Shown: in pieces, positions 36,193 through 46,946 of the stretch
How the letters are laid out: every line of letters begins with the position of its first letter
How positions within the stretch are numbered: the first letter of the stretch is position 1
Position numbers and translations under genes: made by a program
From: Stygiolobus caldivivus
Lineage (GTDB): Archaea; Thermoproteota; Thermoprotei_A; Sulfolobales; Sulfolobaceae
NCBI RefSeq assembly: GCF_019704315.1
Contig: NZ_AP024597.1
Span: 2,232,001-2,296,000 of the forward strand
DNA length: 64,000 bases
Reading direction: 5' to 3'
The notes under the pieces: model-generated
What the model saw: only the letters and a program-made list of their open reading frames with translations
What the model was told of the DNA's origin: nothing
The model's database searches: none

Positions 36193-36569
36193 ACACCTTT
36201 CGAGCCTATAACAGCTATTTCGATTAACACATCTTTTGGTAACCTCGAAACTTCTACTGTAACTCTAGCCGGAGGTTTTTCTCCAAAGTACTCGGCGTAG
36301 ACTGCGTTAAATTCGGAAAACAAGTTCATATCCTTAATATACACGAAACTCATAACTACATCGCTCAAGCTAAACCCTGCAGCGTTTAGCACAGCCTTAA
36401 TATTTTCTAATACAGCCTTTGTTTGTTCTTTTATTCCTCCTTTCACTACTTCTCCAGTCTTGGGGTCTACTGGTATTTGTCCAGAAACATATATTGTATT
36501 CTCGACCTTTATGGCTTGGGAATATGGTCCTATTGGTTTTGGTGCATCGGGCGAGAAAACTATTTCCAT
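36189..36569 (-). CDS. ridA: RidA family enamine/imine deaminase (YjgF/UK114)
   Basis: RidA hydrolyses reactive 2-aminoacrylate-type intermediates to keto acids and ammonia in the cytoplasm. The 126-aa protein has family features throughout: [14 protein letters not shown] (about 9-22), [14 protein letters not shown] (about 29-42), [18 protein letters not shown] (about 48-65), and the active-site Arg in [20 protein letters not shown] (about 99-118), all in the trimeric YjgF fold. It is convergent with a small Cys/His protein (4-bp overlap) and follows a DUF3211-like gene by 17 bp on the same strand. Confidence 0.95.
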   Translation of the reverse strand: MEIVFSPDAPKPIGPYSQAIKVENTIYVSGQIPVDPKTGEVVKGGIKEQTKAVLENIKAVLNAAGFSLSDVVMSFVYIKDMNLFSEFNAVYAEYFGEKPPARVTVEVSRLPKDVLIEIAVIGSKGV

Positions 36570-36586
36570 AGTGGAAAAATAACATA

Positions 36587-36994
36587 TCAGATTTTACGTT
36601 TTATCCTCTCTAACCTAATTTCTTCATCAAGGTTCTTCTCAAGTTTATTTAAGTTAGAATTCACAGCTGGATAACCTAATCTAGCTAATAGTGTACCGTC
36701 ATGCTCCAGTGTGATCCTTATCGTGTTATCATTAACTTTATTTATCCTTAAGACTCCCCCGCCTTTGTCTGAGTCATAAACGTATCTTATTTCACTGCTC
36801 CCTACAAATACTCTACCCGAAACATGATAAGACGTGACTACTAATTTTCCCTCAACATCAAATGTATCTTCATGGACTTTTATCGACGTAACATTTGGAA
36901 ATATCCTAGGTATTAAGAAAGAAGGATCTGATAGAATCCTCAACACAACATCTATCTCATGCGAGATTTTGACTTCCTTTTCCAATTTCATCAT
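36587..36994 (-). CDS. DUF3211-like / SRPBCC-fold small protein
   Basis: The 135-aa protein has the arrangement of small START/SRPBCC domains: a strand [20 protein letters not shown], a short helix and [18 protein letters not shown], six beta segments in the middle, and a long C-terminal helix ([24 protein letters not shown]). This matches the Sulfolobales DUF3211 type as I remember it. Such domains often bind hydrophobic ligands; none is known here. Same-strand spacing of 17 bp to ridA suggests an operon. A second protein of similar type is at 49640. Confidence 0.6.
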   Translation of the reverse strand: MMKLEKEVKISHEIDVVLRILSDPSFLIPRIFPNVTSIKVHEDTFDVEGKLVVTSYHVSGRVFVGSSEIRYVYDSDKGGGVLRINKVNDNTIRITLEHDGTLLARLGYPAVNSNLNKLEKNLDEEIRLERIKRKI

Positions 36995-37410
36995 TATAAA
37001 ACTTGATTTGCAAAGAATTAATTTTTATCCTTAGCCCTCAGGGCTGGAGTCTCTTCAGGAGACTGTAACAACTTTACGTTACTTTTAACTACTTTTGTTC
37101 ACTCTGAATATGACCTCTATTGTGTTGTGTTTATATTAAGTATTACTTAATAAGTAGGATATTTTGACGGCCTCCCTACTGATGACGGGCTCTGCCCACG
37201 AAGTTTTGGAAGTGATAAATACGGATGGGAGTAGTTGCGTCCCCCCAAACTAGCCCCAATGGGGTAAGGGTGACTGTGTATGATCCCTTAGGAGGGTGCA
37301 CGTGGCGGAGTTAAAAGTAACTATAAGGATAAGTTACACCATAGGCAAACGCGAGCTAAGCTAATAAAGATAGTTAGTATCACTTATATAAAATATGCTT
37401 TTTTAACAAC
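36995..37410. other. 416-bp intergenic region rich in palindromes (possible mobile-element end or RNA)
   Basis: No coding frame seen. Left part: two consecutive perfect hairpins, AGCCCT-c-AGGGCT (37033-37045) and AGTCTC-ttcag-GAGACT (37048-37064). Middle part (37160-37320), more GC-rich than its surroundings: GGGC-tct-GCCC (37187-37197), CCCC-aat-GGGG (37254-37264) and CCCT-tagg-AGGG (about 37285-37297). A CCCTCAGGGC core and clustered hairpins recall the ends and guide-RNA regions of IS200/IS605-type elements, but no TnpA or TnpB frame is present here. Confidence 0.4.
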
Positions 37411-38232
37411 TCACTCAGATTTCAAATGTAATTGATAGTGTAATGCAATAATTAGATCCCTCTCAGTTATAATACCCCCTACACTTCCATCTTCTTTCAG
37501 TATAAGCAGGGAACCCACCTTCTTCATGATCATTATACCTGCTGCCTCGTTTATTGACTTCTCAGGGTCAATAGCCAGCACGTCTTTCGTTGCAACTTGA
37601 GACACCTTTTTAGTGAAGAACATTTCAGGGTCACTTTTCAGCACAGCTTTTGTAAAGAGCTTTAGAGCGTCCGCAGCTGTAATTATACCAATAACCTTCT
37701 GTTGGTCATTTATTATGGGTAACCTCCTAAACCCCCTCCTGATCATCAGTTTAACTGCTTCAAACACAGGAACGTCCTCATATACCGTGGTGACTTTCTT
37801 CGTCATGAATTTCTTGACTGGGAACAGTTCGTCTAGGTCTTGAAAGATAAGGAGGAACTCTCTCTCAGTTATTATGCCCGATACTTTTTTCTCTTTGCTT
37901 AATACAGGTAATGCCCCAAAGTTTCTAGCTACCATTAAAGTTAACGCGTCCATAACGTCATCGTCTTCATAAGCAAAGACAGGCTTAGGGGTCATAACCT
38001 GGGCTACTCGTTTTTCGATCAGTGCGAATATATCTCCCCTATTGCATCCCTCCTCACATCTATCGGTTACAAAGGTTAGTAAGTCACGGGTAGAAATTAT
38101 CCCTTCAATACTATCATTGGTTACTATAACTCTTCCGATCCCCCTAATGTTCACTTTTTTAAACGCCTCTACCAGCTTGTCTTTTACTGTGACTATTGGT
38201 GGGTCAGAAAGCATGAGTGTTTTAATTATCAT
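37411..38232 (-). CDS. Four-CBS-domain protein
   Basis: The 273-aa cytoplasmic protein consists of four CBS motifs in two Bateman pairs: about 1-55 (SDPPIVTVKDKLVEAFKKV), 75-128 (MTPKPVFAYEDDDVMDALTLM), 140-195 (MTKKVTTVYEDVPVFEAVKLM) and 212-268 (VSQVATKDVLAIDPEKSINEA). Each shows the GIIT-x-RD/E or GIITAAD end that contacts adenine nucleotides. A CEEGC sequence lies in an insertion after the first repeat. It is the gene before the glycogen locus on the same strand (56 bp downstream of debranching enzyme), so it may sense adenylate energy charge for that pathway; this is inference. Confidence 0.85.
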   Translation of the reverse strand: MIIKTLMLSDPPIVTVKDKLVEAFKKVNIRGIGRVIVTNDSIEGIISTRDLLTFVTDRCEEGCNRGDIFALIEKRVAQVMTPKPVFAYEDDDVMDALTLMVARNFGALPVLSKEKKVSGIITEREFLLIFQDLDELFPVKKFMTKKVTTVYEDVPVFEAVKLMIRRGFRRLPIINDQQKVIGIITAADALKLFTKAVLKSDPEMFFTKKVSQVATKDVLAIDPEKSINEAAGIMIMKKVGSLLILKEDGSVGGIITERDLIIALHYQLHLKSE

Positions 38233-38288
38233 GGTTTTCCTATTTTATCTGCTCGTTTATAATTCTTACCTTCTACGTAAAAGTTAAG

Positions 38289-40112
38289 CTAAATCCCTAT
38301 AACTTTGTTAAACCCCCTATAGACCTCGGCGACACTCCAAGCTTGGGCTATACACCCGCCTGCTAAGTAAGGCGGAATATCTTCAAATAACTCAGGGATA
38401 TATCCATTATTTTCCTTAATTACATCTAGAAGTGGCCTGAAGACATCTATGAGCATCTTAGCTTTAATTACGTCGTTTTCTACTTTCAGTTTTGCGTCTA
38501 TATACGCACCTATAAGCCACGGCCATATAGGACCGTTATGGTACGCTTCGTCCCTACTAGCCCTATCACCCCTATATATAGGTTTATACCTAGGGTCTCT
38601 CATAGAAAGAGTACTGAGTCCATAAGGCCTTAAAAGCTCATTCTCCACCGTAGTCAACATAACCTTTCCCATCTCTGGGGGTAAGACGTTAAAAGGGAGG
38701 GAAAGGGAGAAAATCTGGTTGGGCCTGATCGACTTATCGGGTATCATGTATTGGTCTATATAATCGTAAAGCCCCCAACTGGTAACGAATTTCTCATTAA
38801 AGGCATTCTTTACTTTCTCCGCCATTATTCCGTAGTCTTGGTTGTCATTAAACATTTTGGAAAAGAAGTCCATTATCATTAAAGCGTTATACCATAACGC
38901 GTTAATCTCTACCGCAGCCCCTTCTCTAGGTGTTACAATTCTACCGTTATAACTGGCGTCCATCCACGTCCTTGGGGCCCCTCTGTGGAATAATAAGTTA
39001 TCTTTTAAGTAAACTATACTATTCCCCTTTGAGTACCAGTCTATTATTTCTTGGAGTTTAGGGTAAACTCGCCTAACATACTCCTTATCACCACTATATG
39101 TATAGATCTTATAGACCGCGTTAACAGCCCACAGGCTAATATCTACTCCAACATAAATCGGCTCTCCTTCGGGTGTTATGTGGTTCGGCAATAGGCCTTT
39201 CTCCATATAACTTAGATACCTATCAGTTATTTCTTCAGCTAATTTATAGAGCCCGTTCATTAAAAGGATACCTTCCATTGAAATAAAAGTGTCTCTCCCC
39301 CACTCATCGAACCAGTGGTACCCGGCAATAATCGCCCACCCGTCTTTCCCCCTCACTAAGAAATCTGTAGAAGCTGAGGCTAAGAGCTTTAACACGTCGT
39401 AGGGGCTTTCCTTTGGTTTTTCAAAACCTGCCCTATCGTAATAAATGTGAACCGCTAAGCTATTATTTTTACTCGTAGCACAAAACGGGTTGTATAGGTC
39501 TTCTTTATAGTTAGAGCCCCTTTCGAAGTCAAGTAAATAAAAGAAGTTATAATACCAATATCCGGTAAGCTCTACGTCAACCCCGCTTTCGAACAGAAAA
39601 TTTAGGAATGACGTACCCTCTTTCATTACTTTAACCTTCTGGCCCTGATAAGACACATCAAAAAACAGAGACTTTGGTGTTACCAAGTGGTGGCTACGGT
39701 AAGTGACTAATGGGCACACCCTTATCTTGCCCTCACTTGTCTTATACTCTACGGTTATAGCGTTCTCGAATTCATGAGCAATTAAAGTCTTTTCGACTTT
39801 CTTATCATTTATCTCATAAATCCACTTTACGTAATTCCTCCCCCACTTGAACTCTTTAAGGTATTTATAGCCTTCTGGGTAATACGCACCTTCATAATGG
39901 TTTGCAGACAAGGGGAACTCTCCTTCATCTGTTATTAAATAGTCCTCAAATTTTGACAGCATTAAGTACCTTTTATGAGGTTGGTTAAGGGGGACTACTA
40001 AGTATCCGTGATAAGTCCTCGAATTTATACCGCAGATAGTAGAGGAAGAATACCCTCCAGTCCTAAGCGATAAAAGCCACTCACGCCTTTCACATTCCTC
40101 GGGTGGTAACAC
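38289..40112 (-). CDS. Glycogen debranching enzyme (amylo-alpha-1,6-glucosidase type)
   Basis: This enzyme removes alpha-1,6 branches from glycogen. The 607-aa protein has the GDE N-terminal domain with EWLLSLRTGGYSSSTICG (about 11-28) and NSRTYHGYLV, and a C-terminal (alpha/alpha)6 domain with GYHWFDEWGRDTFISMEGI (about 267-285), whose Asp is the family's catalytic-region signature. Other expected pieces are LPNHI, RTWMDA and GPIWPWLIGAY. The start is a GTG, 9 bp after the GH15 gene stop. It is in an operon with a glucoamylase-like gene and a sugar nucleotidyltransferase, all concerned with alpha-glucan metabolism. Confidence 0.9.
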   Translation of the reverse strand: MLPPEECERREWLLSLRTGGYSSSTICGINSRTYHGYLVVPLNQPHKRYLMLSKFEDYLITDEGEFPLSANHYEGAYYPEGYKYLKEFKWGRNYVKWIYEINDKKVEKTLIAHEFENAITVEYKTSEGKIRVCPLVTYRSHHLVTPKSLFFDVSYQGQKVKVMKEGTSFLNFLFESGVDVELTGYWYYNFFYLLDFERGSNYKEDLYNPFCATSKNNSLAVHIYYDRAGFEKPKESPYDVLKLLASASTDFLVRGKDGWAIIAGYHWFDEWGRDTFISMEGILLMNGLYKLAEEITDRYLSYMEKGLLPNHITPEGEPIYVGVDISLWAVNAVYKIYTYSGDKEYVRRVYPKLQEIIDWYSKGNSIVYLKDNLLFHRGAPRTWMDASYNGRIVTPREGAAVEINALWYNALMIMDFFSKMFNDNQDYGIMAEKVKNAFNEKFVTSWGLYDYIDQYMIPDKSIRPNQIFSLSLPFNVLPPEMGKVMLTTVENELLRPYGLSTLSMRDPRYKPIYRGDRASRDEAYHNGPIWPWLIGAYIDAKLKVENDVIKAKMLIDVFRPLLDVIKENNGYIPELFEDIPPYLAGGCIAQAWSVAEVYRGFNKVIGI

Positions 40113-40121
40113 ACTTTAAAT

Positions 40122-41971
40122 TTAGTCATTACTAGTTATTAGCTTATCTAAAGTAATGATAAATTCCGAATGAGACCATACCAAAGGCATTACAGAAGAG
40201 CTCTGTAAAGTATCTGGGTATACTTGTTCAGGCAAAAGGCCGGTAGGTAAAGCCCTATCCATGACCCACTTAACGTATTTCATTGCTTTCTGCATGTCTT
40301 GTATTTCAGCATAGTACTGGGCAACCCATAAAGTAGTTATTATCCAAGGGTTAGGGAGTGGCCTTTCCCTCCTATAATAGTCGTTTTCATACCTGATTAT
40401 GCCACCGTTAACAGTCAAGAGGTCTTCAATGATCTTTATAGTATTTTTCATTATTGGGTGTCCTGCATCGACCATCTCAAAGAAGAAAGGAGAATACATA
40501 CTCGCATCTACTGTTAAGTCCTTATTCCCGTTTTCGTCAAGACGCCTTATAAATCTATCATTATGTACCATCCTCTTCAAAGCTTCCTCTTTAATGTACC
40601 TAGCAATAGTCACCATGTCTCCTGAAAGGACTTCATCCCCCATATCTGATACAAGTTTAGAAGCCGACTTCAGAGCACCGTATACTGTTGACACGGTATA
40701 GATGTGTATCCCGTACCTCTCTTCCCATAAGTCAAAACTCGGTTTAGGTAAACCGTCTTCTATGTACCTCATCATGAACCTTACAGCCGGCTTTACAAAG
40801 TCCTTATAAACTGAAACTAGTTCGTCAATGTCTTTATAATATTCATAGTGTTTAGCTATAGCCCACACTTGCAATGCTGTCTCATCTTCTTGTATCGGGT
40901 AAATCCTTTTACCGTTCATGAGCCATGGGTGCCATGAACTAGCCAACGTACTGTCGGGATTATATTTGTGGAAAAGGAACCCCTCTTCACTAACTAATTT
41001 TGAAATAAACGCGTAGTGTTTTACCGCTAAGTCACCGTAGCCCGCTAGGTCTAACGCATGGGCAGTTATTGCACTGTCCCTAGGCCAGCAATAAGTATAC
41101 GAATCACCGTATACACCCACAAAGCTATAGTCAGAGGAAGCTATTATTGAACCGTTTTGATCCATGTGGTTTTTTATCACTAAAAGGCTAATCTGGAATA
41201 AGTCTTTGATCTTGTCGTCCACTTCTTTTAGCTCAAACTTATCGAACCAATTTTTCCAAAACATATAAGAAGTAGTAAATGAGGACTCGATCTCTGTAGA
41301 AGTTACCCTTTTTAACAGTTTCCTCAGCCCTTGCAGAGTCCTGTCAAACGCTATCGCAAGGTATGCCTTCTCGCTTCCGAGGGGGCTTAACGATAGTTGT
41401 AGAGCCAGTGCAGACTGTACGTTACCGTTTTCAATAGTCTTGCCGATGAGGTTGCCGTCTTTCACGTCCTCAAATACGTCATTTTTGCCTACTGTAAATT
41501 CGTTAAACTCTTTCATAATCCCTAACAGTTTAATCCCGACATACCTCTTGGCCTTATAGTGGATAATTGAAGTAGTCTCGGGGTCAAAGAACGCTGTGTC
41601 TCCATAAGGGTTAGAATAAAGGTCTAGGTCAAATAAAAATATCAATTTAGCCCTTATAACTTCAGTTGACTTATTGTAGACTTTTATTACTCTGTAAAAA
41701 ATAGGCTCGTATAGGTCCGTAAAATCATATGACAGTAAAGAGATTTTACTATTAATATCTGCCTTTACTTCAGCAATATTTGTATTGTTCAAGTAATTTA
41801 GGTTAACCCGCCATTCTGTATCTTGATAAAGTCTATCCGTAAAAATGTATTGTCTTACAGGTTTTCCGTTAGTATGGTTTTCCATTCCCACGTATGGGTA
41901 ATATAAGTCGATGATCCTTCCTAATTCGTCAAGGTTCACTAATAGTTTGCCGTTACCTACGCTTAAGACCC

Positions 41972-41975
<4 letters not shown>
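40122..41975 (-). CDS. Glycoside hydrolase family 15 (glucoamylase-like)
   Basis: This enzyme is predicted to release glucose from the non-reducing ends of alpha-glucans or short maltosaccharides. The 617-aa protein has an N-terminal beta-sandwich (about 1-230) and an (alpha/alpha)6 barrel. GH15 motifs: [20 protein letters not shown] (about 290-309), catalytic acid in DLWEERYG (Glu near 417) and catalytic base in VWSHSEFI (Glu near 602). No signal peptide, so it acts inside the cell on glycogen. It overlaps the nucleotidyltransferase gene by 4 bp (ATGA) and is followed by the debranching enzyme gene after 9 bp. Confidence 0.9.
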
Positions 41976-43228
<1,253 letters not shown>

Positions 43229-43236
43229 CAATAATA

Positions 43237-43261
43237 ATTTTTATACAATCACTTATAAAAC
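43237..43261. promoter_or_regulatory. Interleaved divergent TATA boxes of the glycogen locus
   Basis: Rightward TATA TTTTTATAC (about 43237-43245) lies 26 nt before ATG 43268. Leftward TATA, read on the minus strand GTTTTATAAG (43252-43261), lies about 28 nt before ATG 43228. Each gene's TATA box sits between the other's TATA box and start, so both promoters cannot be fully occupied together. Confidence 0.6.
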
Positions 43262-43267
43262 ATATAT

Positions 43268-44599
43268 ATGAGGCACGTTAGCCTAGGCTTTGAAGTACAC
43301 CAACCTTTTAGGATAAGAAAAGACTTCCTGTGGAACCCCATATACAGAAGTGAGGTGCTGAGTAAGTTCTTTGACGACTCTCTAAATAAAGAAGTCTTTG
43401 AAAGGGTAAAAAGGAAATGTTACATACCTGCAACAAAGATTATCCTTGAAGAAATTGAGAGGGGAGAAAATGAAGGATACGACGCTAAGTTCTTTTATTC
43501 CGTTTCAGGGACGTTTTTAGAGCAAGCAGAGAAATGGGGTAGGGAAGTAATCGAGCTATTACAACAGCTCTCATATACTAAAAAGGTAGAATTCCTTTCC
43601 CAGACCTATTACCATTCAGTCACAAGCCTTTGGGCTGACTTGGATGAGTGGAAGGAACAAGTTAAAAAACATAGGGAACTCATCAGGGAACTCTTTGGGC
43701 AAAACCCTATAACATTTGAGAACACTGAACTATTAGCAAATTTTAGGATAGCTAGTGAAGCTGAAAAACTAGGGTTTAAGGCGATAGTCACTGAAGGAAA
43801 AGAAAGCTTGCTAAAAGGTAGAAGCCCTAACCACGTGTATAAAGTGAAGGGGACTAATTTGTCCCTCTTCTTGAGGAACTACAGGCTTAGCGATGACATA
43901 GCCTTTAGGTTCTCTAACAGAAACTGGGACCAGTACCCGTTAACTGCAAAGAAGTTCGCTGACTGGGTAAGCTGGTCAGAGGGTGATACTGGTATGATCT
44001 TCGTAGACTATGAGACATTCGGTGAACATCACTGGCCTGAAAGCGGGATACTGGACTTCCTACGTTGGTTACCGAGGGAACTCTACAAGGCTAATGTAAA
44101 GATGATACTCCCCAAGGAAGTATACCAGAACGTATACGACGAACTACCTCTAGACCAGACAGTTTCTTGGGCTGACGTAAATAAAGATGAGTCGAGCTGG
44201 TTAGGGAATATAATGCAATGGGCATATGACGAGATGGTACGGAGGACTGAAATGTTAGCAAAAGAACTAGGTGGGGATTACTTAAAGGCGTGGAGGTACT
44301 TCACCACCAGCGACCATTATTACTATATGTTCCTAGGTACAGGGGGGCCGGCTGAAGTCCACTCGTATTTCAGTTCTTTCAATTCCCCAATAGATGCTTT
44401 TATTAATGAATTCTATGCAATTACCCTATTTCAGGAGGAAATGCGAACGAAATTAAATATTAATAATGAACCGTTCATATTTCACTTAAACGGTCAAAGG
44501 GGGAAAGAAGTCTGGACTTTGAAGCAATTTTACGACGTAGTGAAAACCCACCCTGAATATAAGGAATTGGAAAAATATGTTAGAGAGTGGGCTAAATGA
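43268..44599 (+). CDS. Glycoside hydrolase family 57 (alpha-amylase/alpha-glucan-active)
   Basis: The 443-aa protein begins with the GH57 motif FEVHQPFRI (region 1, HQP). Further GH57 regions include FENTELLANF (catalytic-type Glu region, about 147-156), IVTEGKESLL, and FVDYETFGEHHWPESGIL (region 4 with catalytic Asp, about 244-261). Family members hydrolyse or transfer alpha-glucan chains. It could be an alpha-amylase acting on glycogen or a 4-alpha-glucanotransferase; branching enzymes of the family are usually longer. No signal peptide, so intracellular. It overlaps the glycogen synthase gene by 4 bp (ATGA) and shares a divergent promoter with the nucleotidyltransferase operon. Confidence 0.85.
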   Translation: MRHVSLGFEVHQPFRIRKDFLWNPIYRSEVLSKFFDDSLNKEVFERVKRKCYIPATKIILEEIERGENEGYDAKFFYSVSGTFLEQAEKWGREVIELLQQLSYTKKVEFLSQTYYHSVTSLWADLDEWKEQVKKHRELIRELFGQNPITFENTELLANFRIASEAEKLGFKAIVTEGKESLLKGRSPNHVYKVKGTNLSLFLRNYRLSDDIAFRFSNRNWDQYPLTAKKFADWVSWSEGDTGMIFVDYETFGEHHWPESGILDFLRWLPRELYKANVKMILPKEVYQNVYDELPLDQTVSWADVNKDESSWLGNIMQWAYDEMVRRTEMLAKELGGDYLKAWRYFTTSDHYYYMFLGTGGPAEVHSYFSSFNSPIDAFINEFYAITLFQEEMRTKLNINNEPFIFHLNGQRGKEVWTLKQFYDVVKTHPEYKELEKYVREWAK

Positions 44600-46305
44600 A
44601 AAGATATGAATCCCTTTGGATGCCAGACGAAATAAAAAACATCTGGATGATCTCGGTTGAACTTACTAAAGTGGCTAGCCTTGGAGGACTAGGACCGGTA
44701 GTATATAATCTAAGTAGAGAGCTAGCTGGGCAGGGCTACAAAGTAACAGTGATAATGCCGAGCCACGGAAGGCATTTTGACCCCAAACTAAGGGAATACC
44801 TTTCCCTAAAAGACCTCCCTTTAGTAGCTGAAGGGGATAGAGTAGGCCTAGATGGCAGAAAATACCATTATAAGCTAGGTTTTGAGGAAGGCAAACTGGA
44901 CGGTTTTAACGTGGTCTTAGTAAAAGGTTTAGACCATTCTACCGGAGTAATAATGGATGACTGGAATATCTATTCGAACATTAATGAAAAATCGGCGCTC
45001 CTAGCACGCGGAGTAATAAAATATTCCGAGTTCTCTATACCGTCTAATGTCCCTTCTATAATCCACGTCCATGACTGGCACTCGGTATTAGCAGGCGTAG
45101 GGGCTAAACAGACCTTCGAAACTAGGAGGATAATAGTCCCCCTAATCTACACTATCCACTTACTGAATAAAGTAGGATTCCCTTGGCACTATGCTTCCGA
45201 AGATTGGGCTGGCCTACTGAATTGCCCCCACTATATCTGGAAGGTAATAAAACATGAACTATATACCACAAGACAAGTATGGGATGAACTATCCTCGGGG
45301 TTAATTGAAAAGTTCGGAGCGTATGAGGCTGATATGCTAGCTACTGTAAGCAAAAGTTACCTTACTTACGACGTCTACAACTTCATCGGTAACTGGATCG
45401 AAAATAAGAGCTGTGTGACTTATAACGGGACTGAATGGAATGTAAACGAAGCAGTAGAATACGCTAGGTCTAGGTTCAACACCACCGAGAGGGAGACGGT
45501 AAGGAGAAGGTTATACGAAGAGTTGGAAAGGTTGAGAGTGATCCCGGAAGACTATGTAACAGGGAACCTATTATGGAACAACAGGTTCAGGATAGGTATC
45601 AAAGACGACTGGACATATTCAAGGCTCGATGACGGTCCCTTAGTGCTATTTGCTGGTAGAATGGTTTATCAAAAAGGAGTAGACTTGCTGGTCAGGGCAT
45701 TCAGGGAAACACTTAACGTGATCCCTAATGCTAGGTTAGTAGTCCTCGGTTTACCTTCCGGTGATTACGGTCTATTACAAGACGTTATAAACAAGTCATC
45801 CGAAATGGGAGGAAACGTTAGGCTAATAATATCTTCATCATTACCTAAAGACATCTACAAATTATTCTACTATGCCTCGTCTGTATTTGTAATACCGTCT
45901 AGGTGGGAGCCTTTTGGGCTAGTATCTGTAGAAGCCATGGCTTTAGGAGCCCCTGTAGTGGCATACGCAGTAGGAGGACTTAGAGAGACAATAGTAGACA
46001 TTAGGGAAGATAGTAAAAACGGTACAGGTTTCTTAGTAGAACCGGAAAATATATGGGAACTAAGTAGGGCTATTACAACTTCTCTGTTACTATCTATGGC
46101 TACAGAGAAAAAAGACGTCTCCATACTAGATAATAAGAGTTTATTATTCAAGCCTGAGGACGTAAACTATTGGAATAAAGTCAGGGAAAATAGCATTAGA
46201 AGAGTAGAGGAAAACTTTAGGTGGTCTGCCTCAGTAAAACAACTCCTCAGCTGTTACTCAAAAGCTCAGACTATGGCTAAATACAGAGTATTAGCATCAT
46301 TCTAA
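44596..46305 (+). CDS. glgA: Glycogen synthase (GT5 family)
   Basis: This enzyme elongates alpha-1,4-glucan from ADP- or UDP-glucose. The 569-aa GT-B fold protein has MISVELTKVASLGGLGPVVY near 18-37 (the KxGGL donor-phosphate loop reads KVASLGGLG), the acceptor-domain HVHDWHSVLAGVG (about 155-167), and the C-terminal donor-binding VIPSRWEPFGLVSVEAMALG (about 432-451) with the catalytic E-x7-E. The start overlaps the GH57 gene by 4 bp, so chain synthesis and chain processing are co-produced from this operon. The divergent operon supplies donor sugar and degradation. Confidence 0.92.
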   Translation: MKRYESLWMPDEIKNIWMISVELTKVASLGGLGPVVYNLSRELAGQGYKVTVIMPSHGRHFDPKLREYLSLKDLPLVAEGDRVGLDGRKYHYKLGFEEGKLDGFNVVLVKGLDHSTGVIMDDWNIYSNINEKSALLARGVIKYSEFSIPSNVPSIIHVHDWHSVLAGVGAKQTFETRRIIVPLIYTIHLLNKVGFPWHYASEDWAGLLNCPHYIWKVIKHELYTTRQVWDELSSGLIEKFGAYEADMLATVSKSYLTYDVYNFIGNWIENKSCVTYNGTEWNVNEAVEYARSRFNTTERETVRRRLYEELERLRVIPEDYVTGNLLWNNRFRIGIKDDWTYSRLDDGPLVLFAGRMVYQKGVDLLVRAFRETLNVIPNARLVVLGLPSGDYGLLQDVINKSSEMGGNVRLIISSSLPKDIYKLFYYASSVFVIPSRWEPFGLVSVEAMALGAPVVAYAVGGLRETIVDIREDSKNGTGFLVEPENIWELSRAITTSLLLSMATEKKDVSILDNKSLLFKPEDVNYWNKVRENSIRRVEENFRWSASVKQLLSCYSKAQTMAKYRVLASF

Positions 46306-46340
46306 TACCACTTTATTAACTTTATACGTGATTTTTAGTC

Positions 46341-46943
46341 GTGCAAGAACAAATTCCACCCGGACAAAAATACGTTAAAAAGTTCATATACTATGCGGCG
46401 TTAGGAGTACCAGATGTAGATGTAAATACTTACAAACTGAAAATTTTCGGTGAGGTCGAGAAGAAACTAGAATTCAGTTATGAAGAACTACTTAAAATGA
46501 TCGACGTTGAATATACTAAAGATTTCCACTGCGTGACAGGTTGGAGTGTAGCTGGTGTAAAATGGGAGGGGGTAAAAATAAAGACATTGGCTGAAATGGC
46601 AAAGGTCAAAGACTCAGCCAAATGGGTTATCTTTTACTCACTCGATGGTTATACCTCTGTAGTGCCGGTAGAGGACGCATTATCTGAAGACTCTATAGTA
46701 GCCCTAAAGATGAACGGAAAGCCCTTAGATATAAAGTCAGGGTTCCCTGCCCGTCCTTTTATACCCCACCTCTACGGATGGAAAAGTGCAAAGTGGCTTA
46801 CTGCTATCCAGTTCACCACTGAATATCAAGATGGATTCTGGGAGGAGAGGGGATATCACGAAAGAGGTAATGTGTGGGAGGAAGAGAGGTTTAAGGGAAA
46901 AGGGTTCAGTCATAGCGGTTTAAAAAGAAGACCTATACTTTAA
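46341..46943 (+). CDS. Molybdopterin-dependent oxidoreductase (sulfite oxidase/MsrP-like domain)
   Basis: The 200-aa protein is a lone Mo-binding domain of the sulfite oxidase superfamily. The Mo-ligand Cys is in DFHCVTGWS (near 64), followed by WEGVKI and later [18 protein letters not shown] (about 146-163), all typical of MsrP/YuiH-type proteins. There is no dimerisation domain and no signal peptide, so it is probably cytoplasmic with an unknown electron partner. The start is GTG 46341, with a TATA-like CTTTATTAAC about 27 nt upstream. The next gene, convergent 3 bp away, is an XdhC-like protein also linked to molybdenum enzymes. Confidence 0.85.
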   Translation: MQEQIPPGQKYVKKFIYYAALGVPDVDVNTYKLKIFGEVEKKLEFSYEELLKMIDVEYTKDFHCVTGWSVAGVKWEGVKIKTLAEMAKVKDSAKWVIFYSLDGYTSVVPVEDALSEDSIVALKMNGKPLDIKSGFPARPFIPHLYGWKSAKWLTAIQFTTEYQDGFWEERGYHERGNVWEEERFKGKGFSHSGLKRRPIL

Positions 46944-46946
46944 ACC

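Noticed and set aside
37180-37310. Box C/D small RNA suggested by TGATGA near 37180
   Set aside because: No properly placed D box or second C'/D' pair was found, so the hairpin-rich element interpretation fits better.
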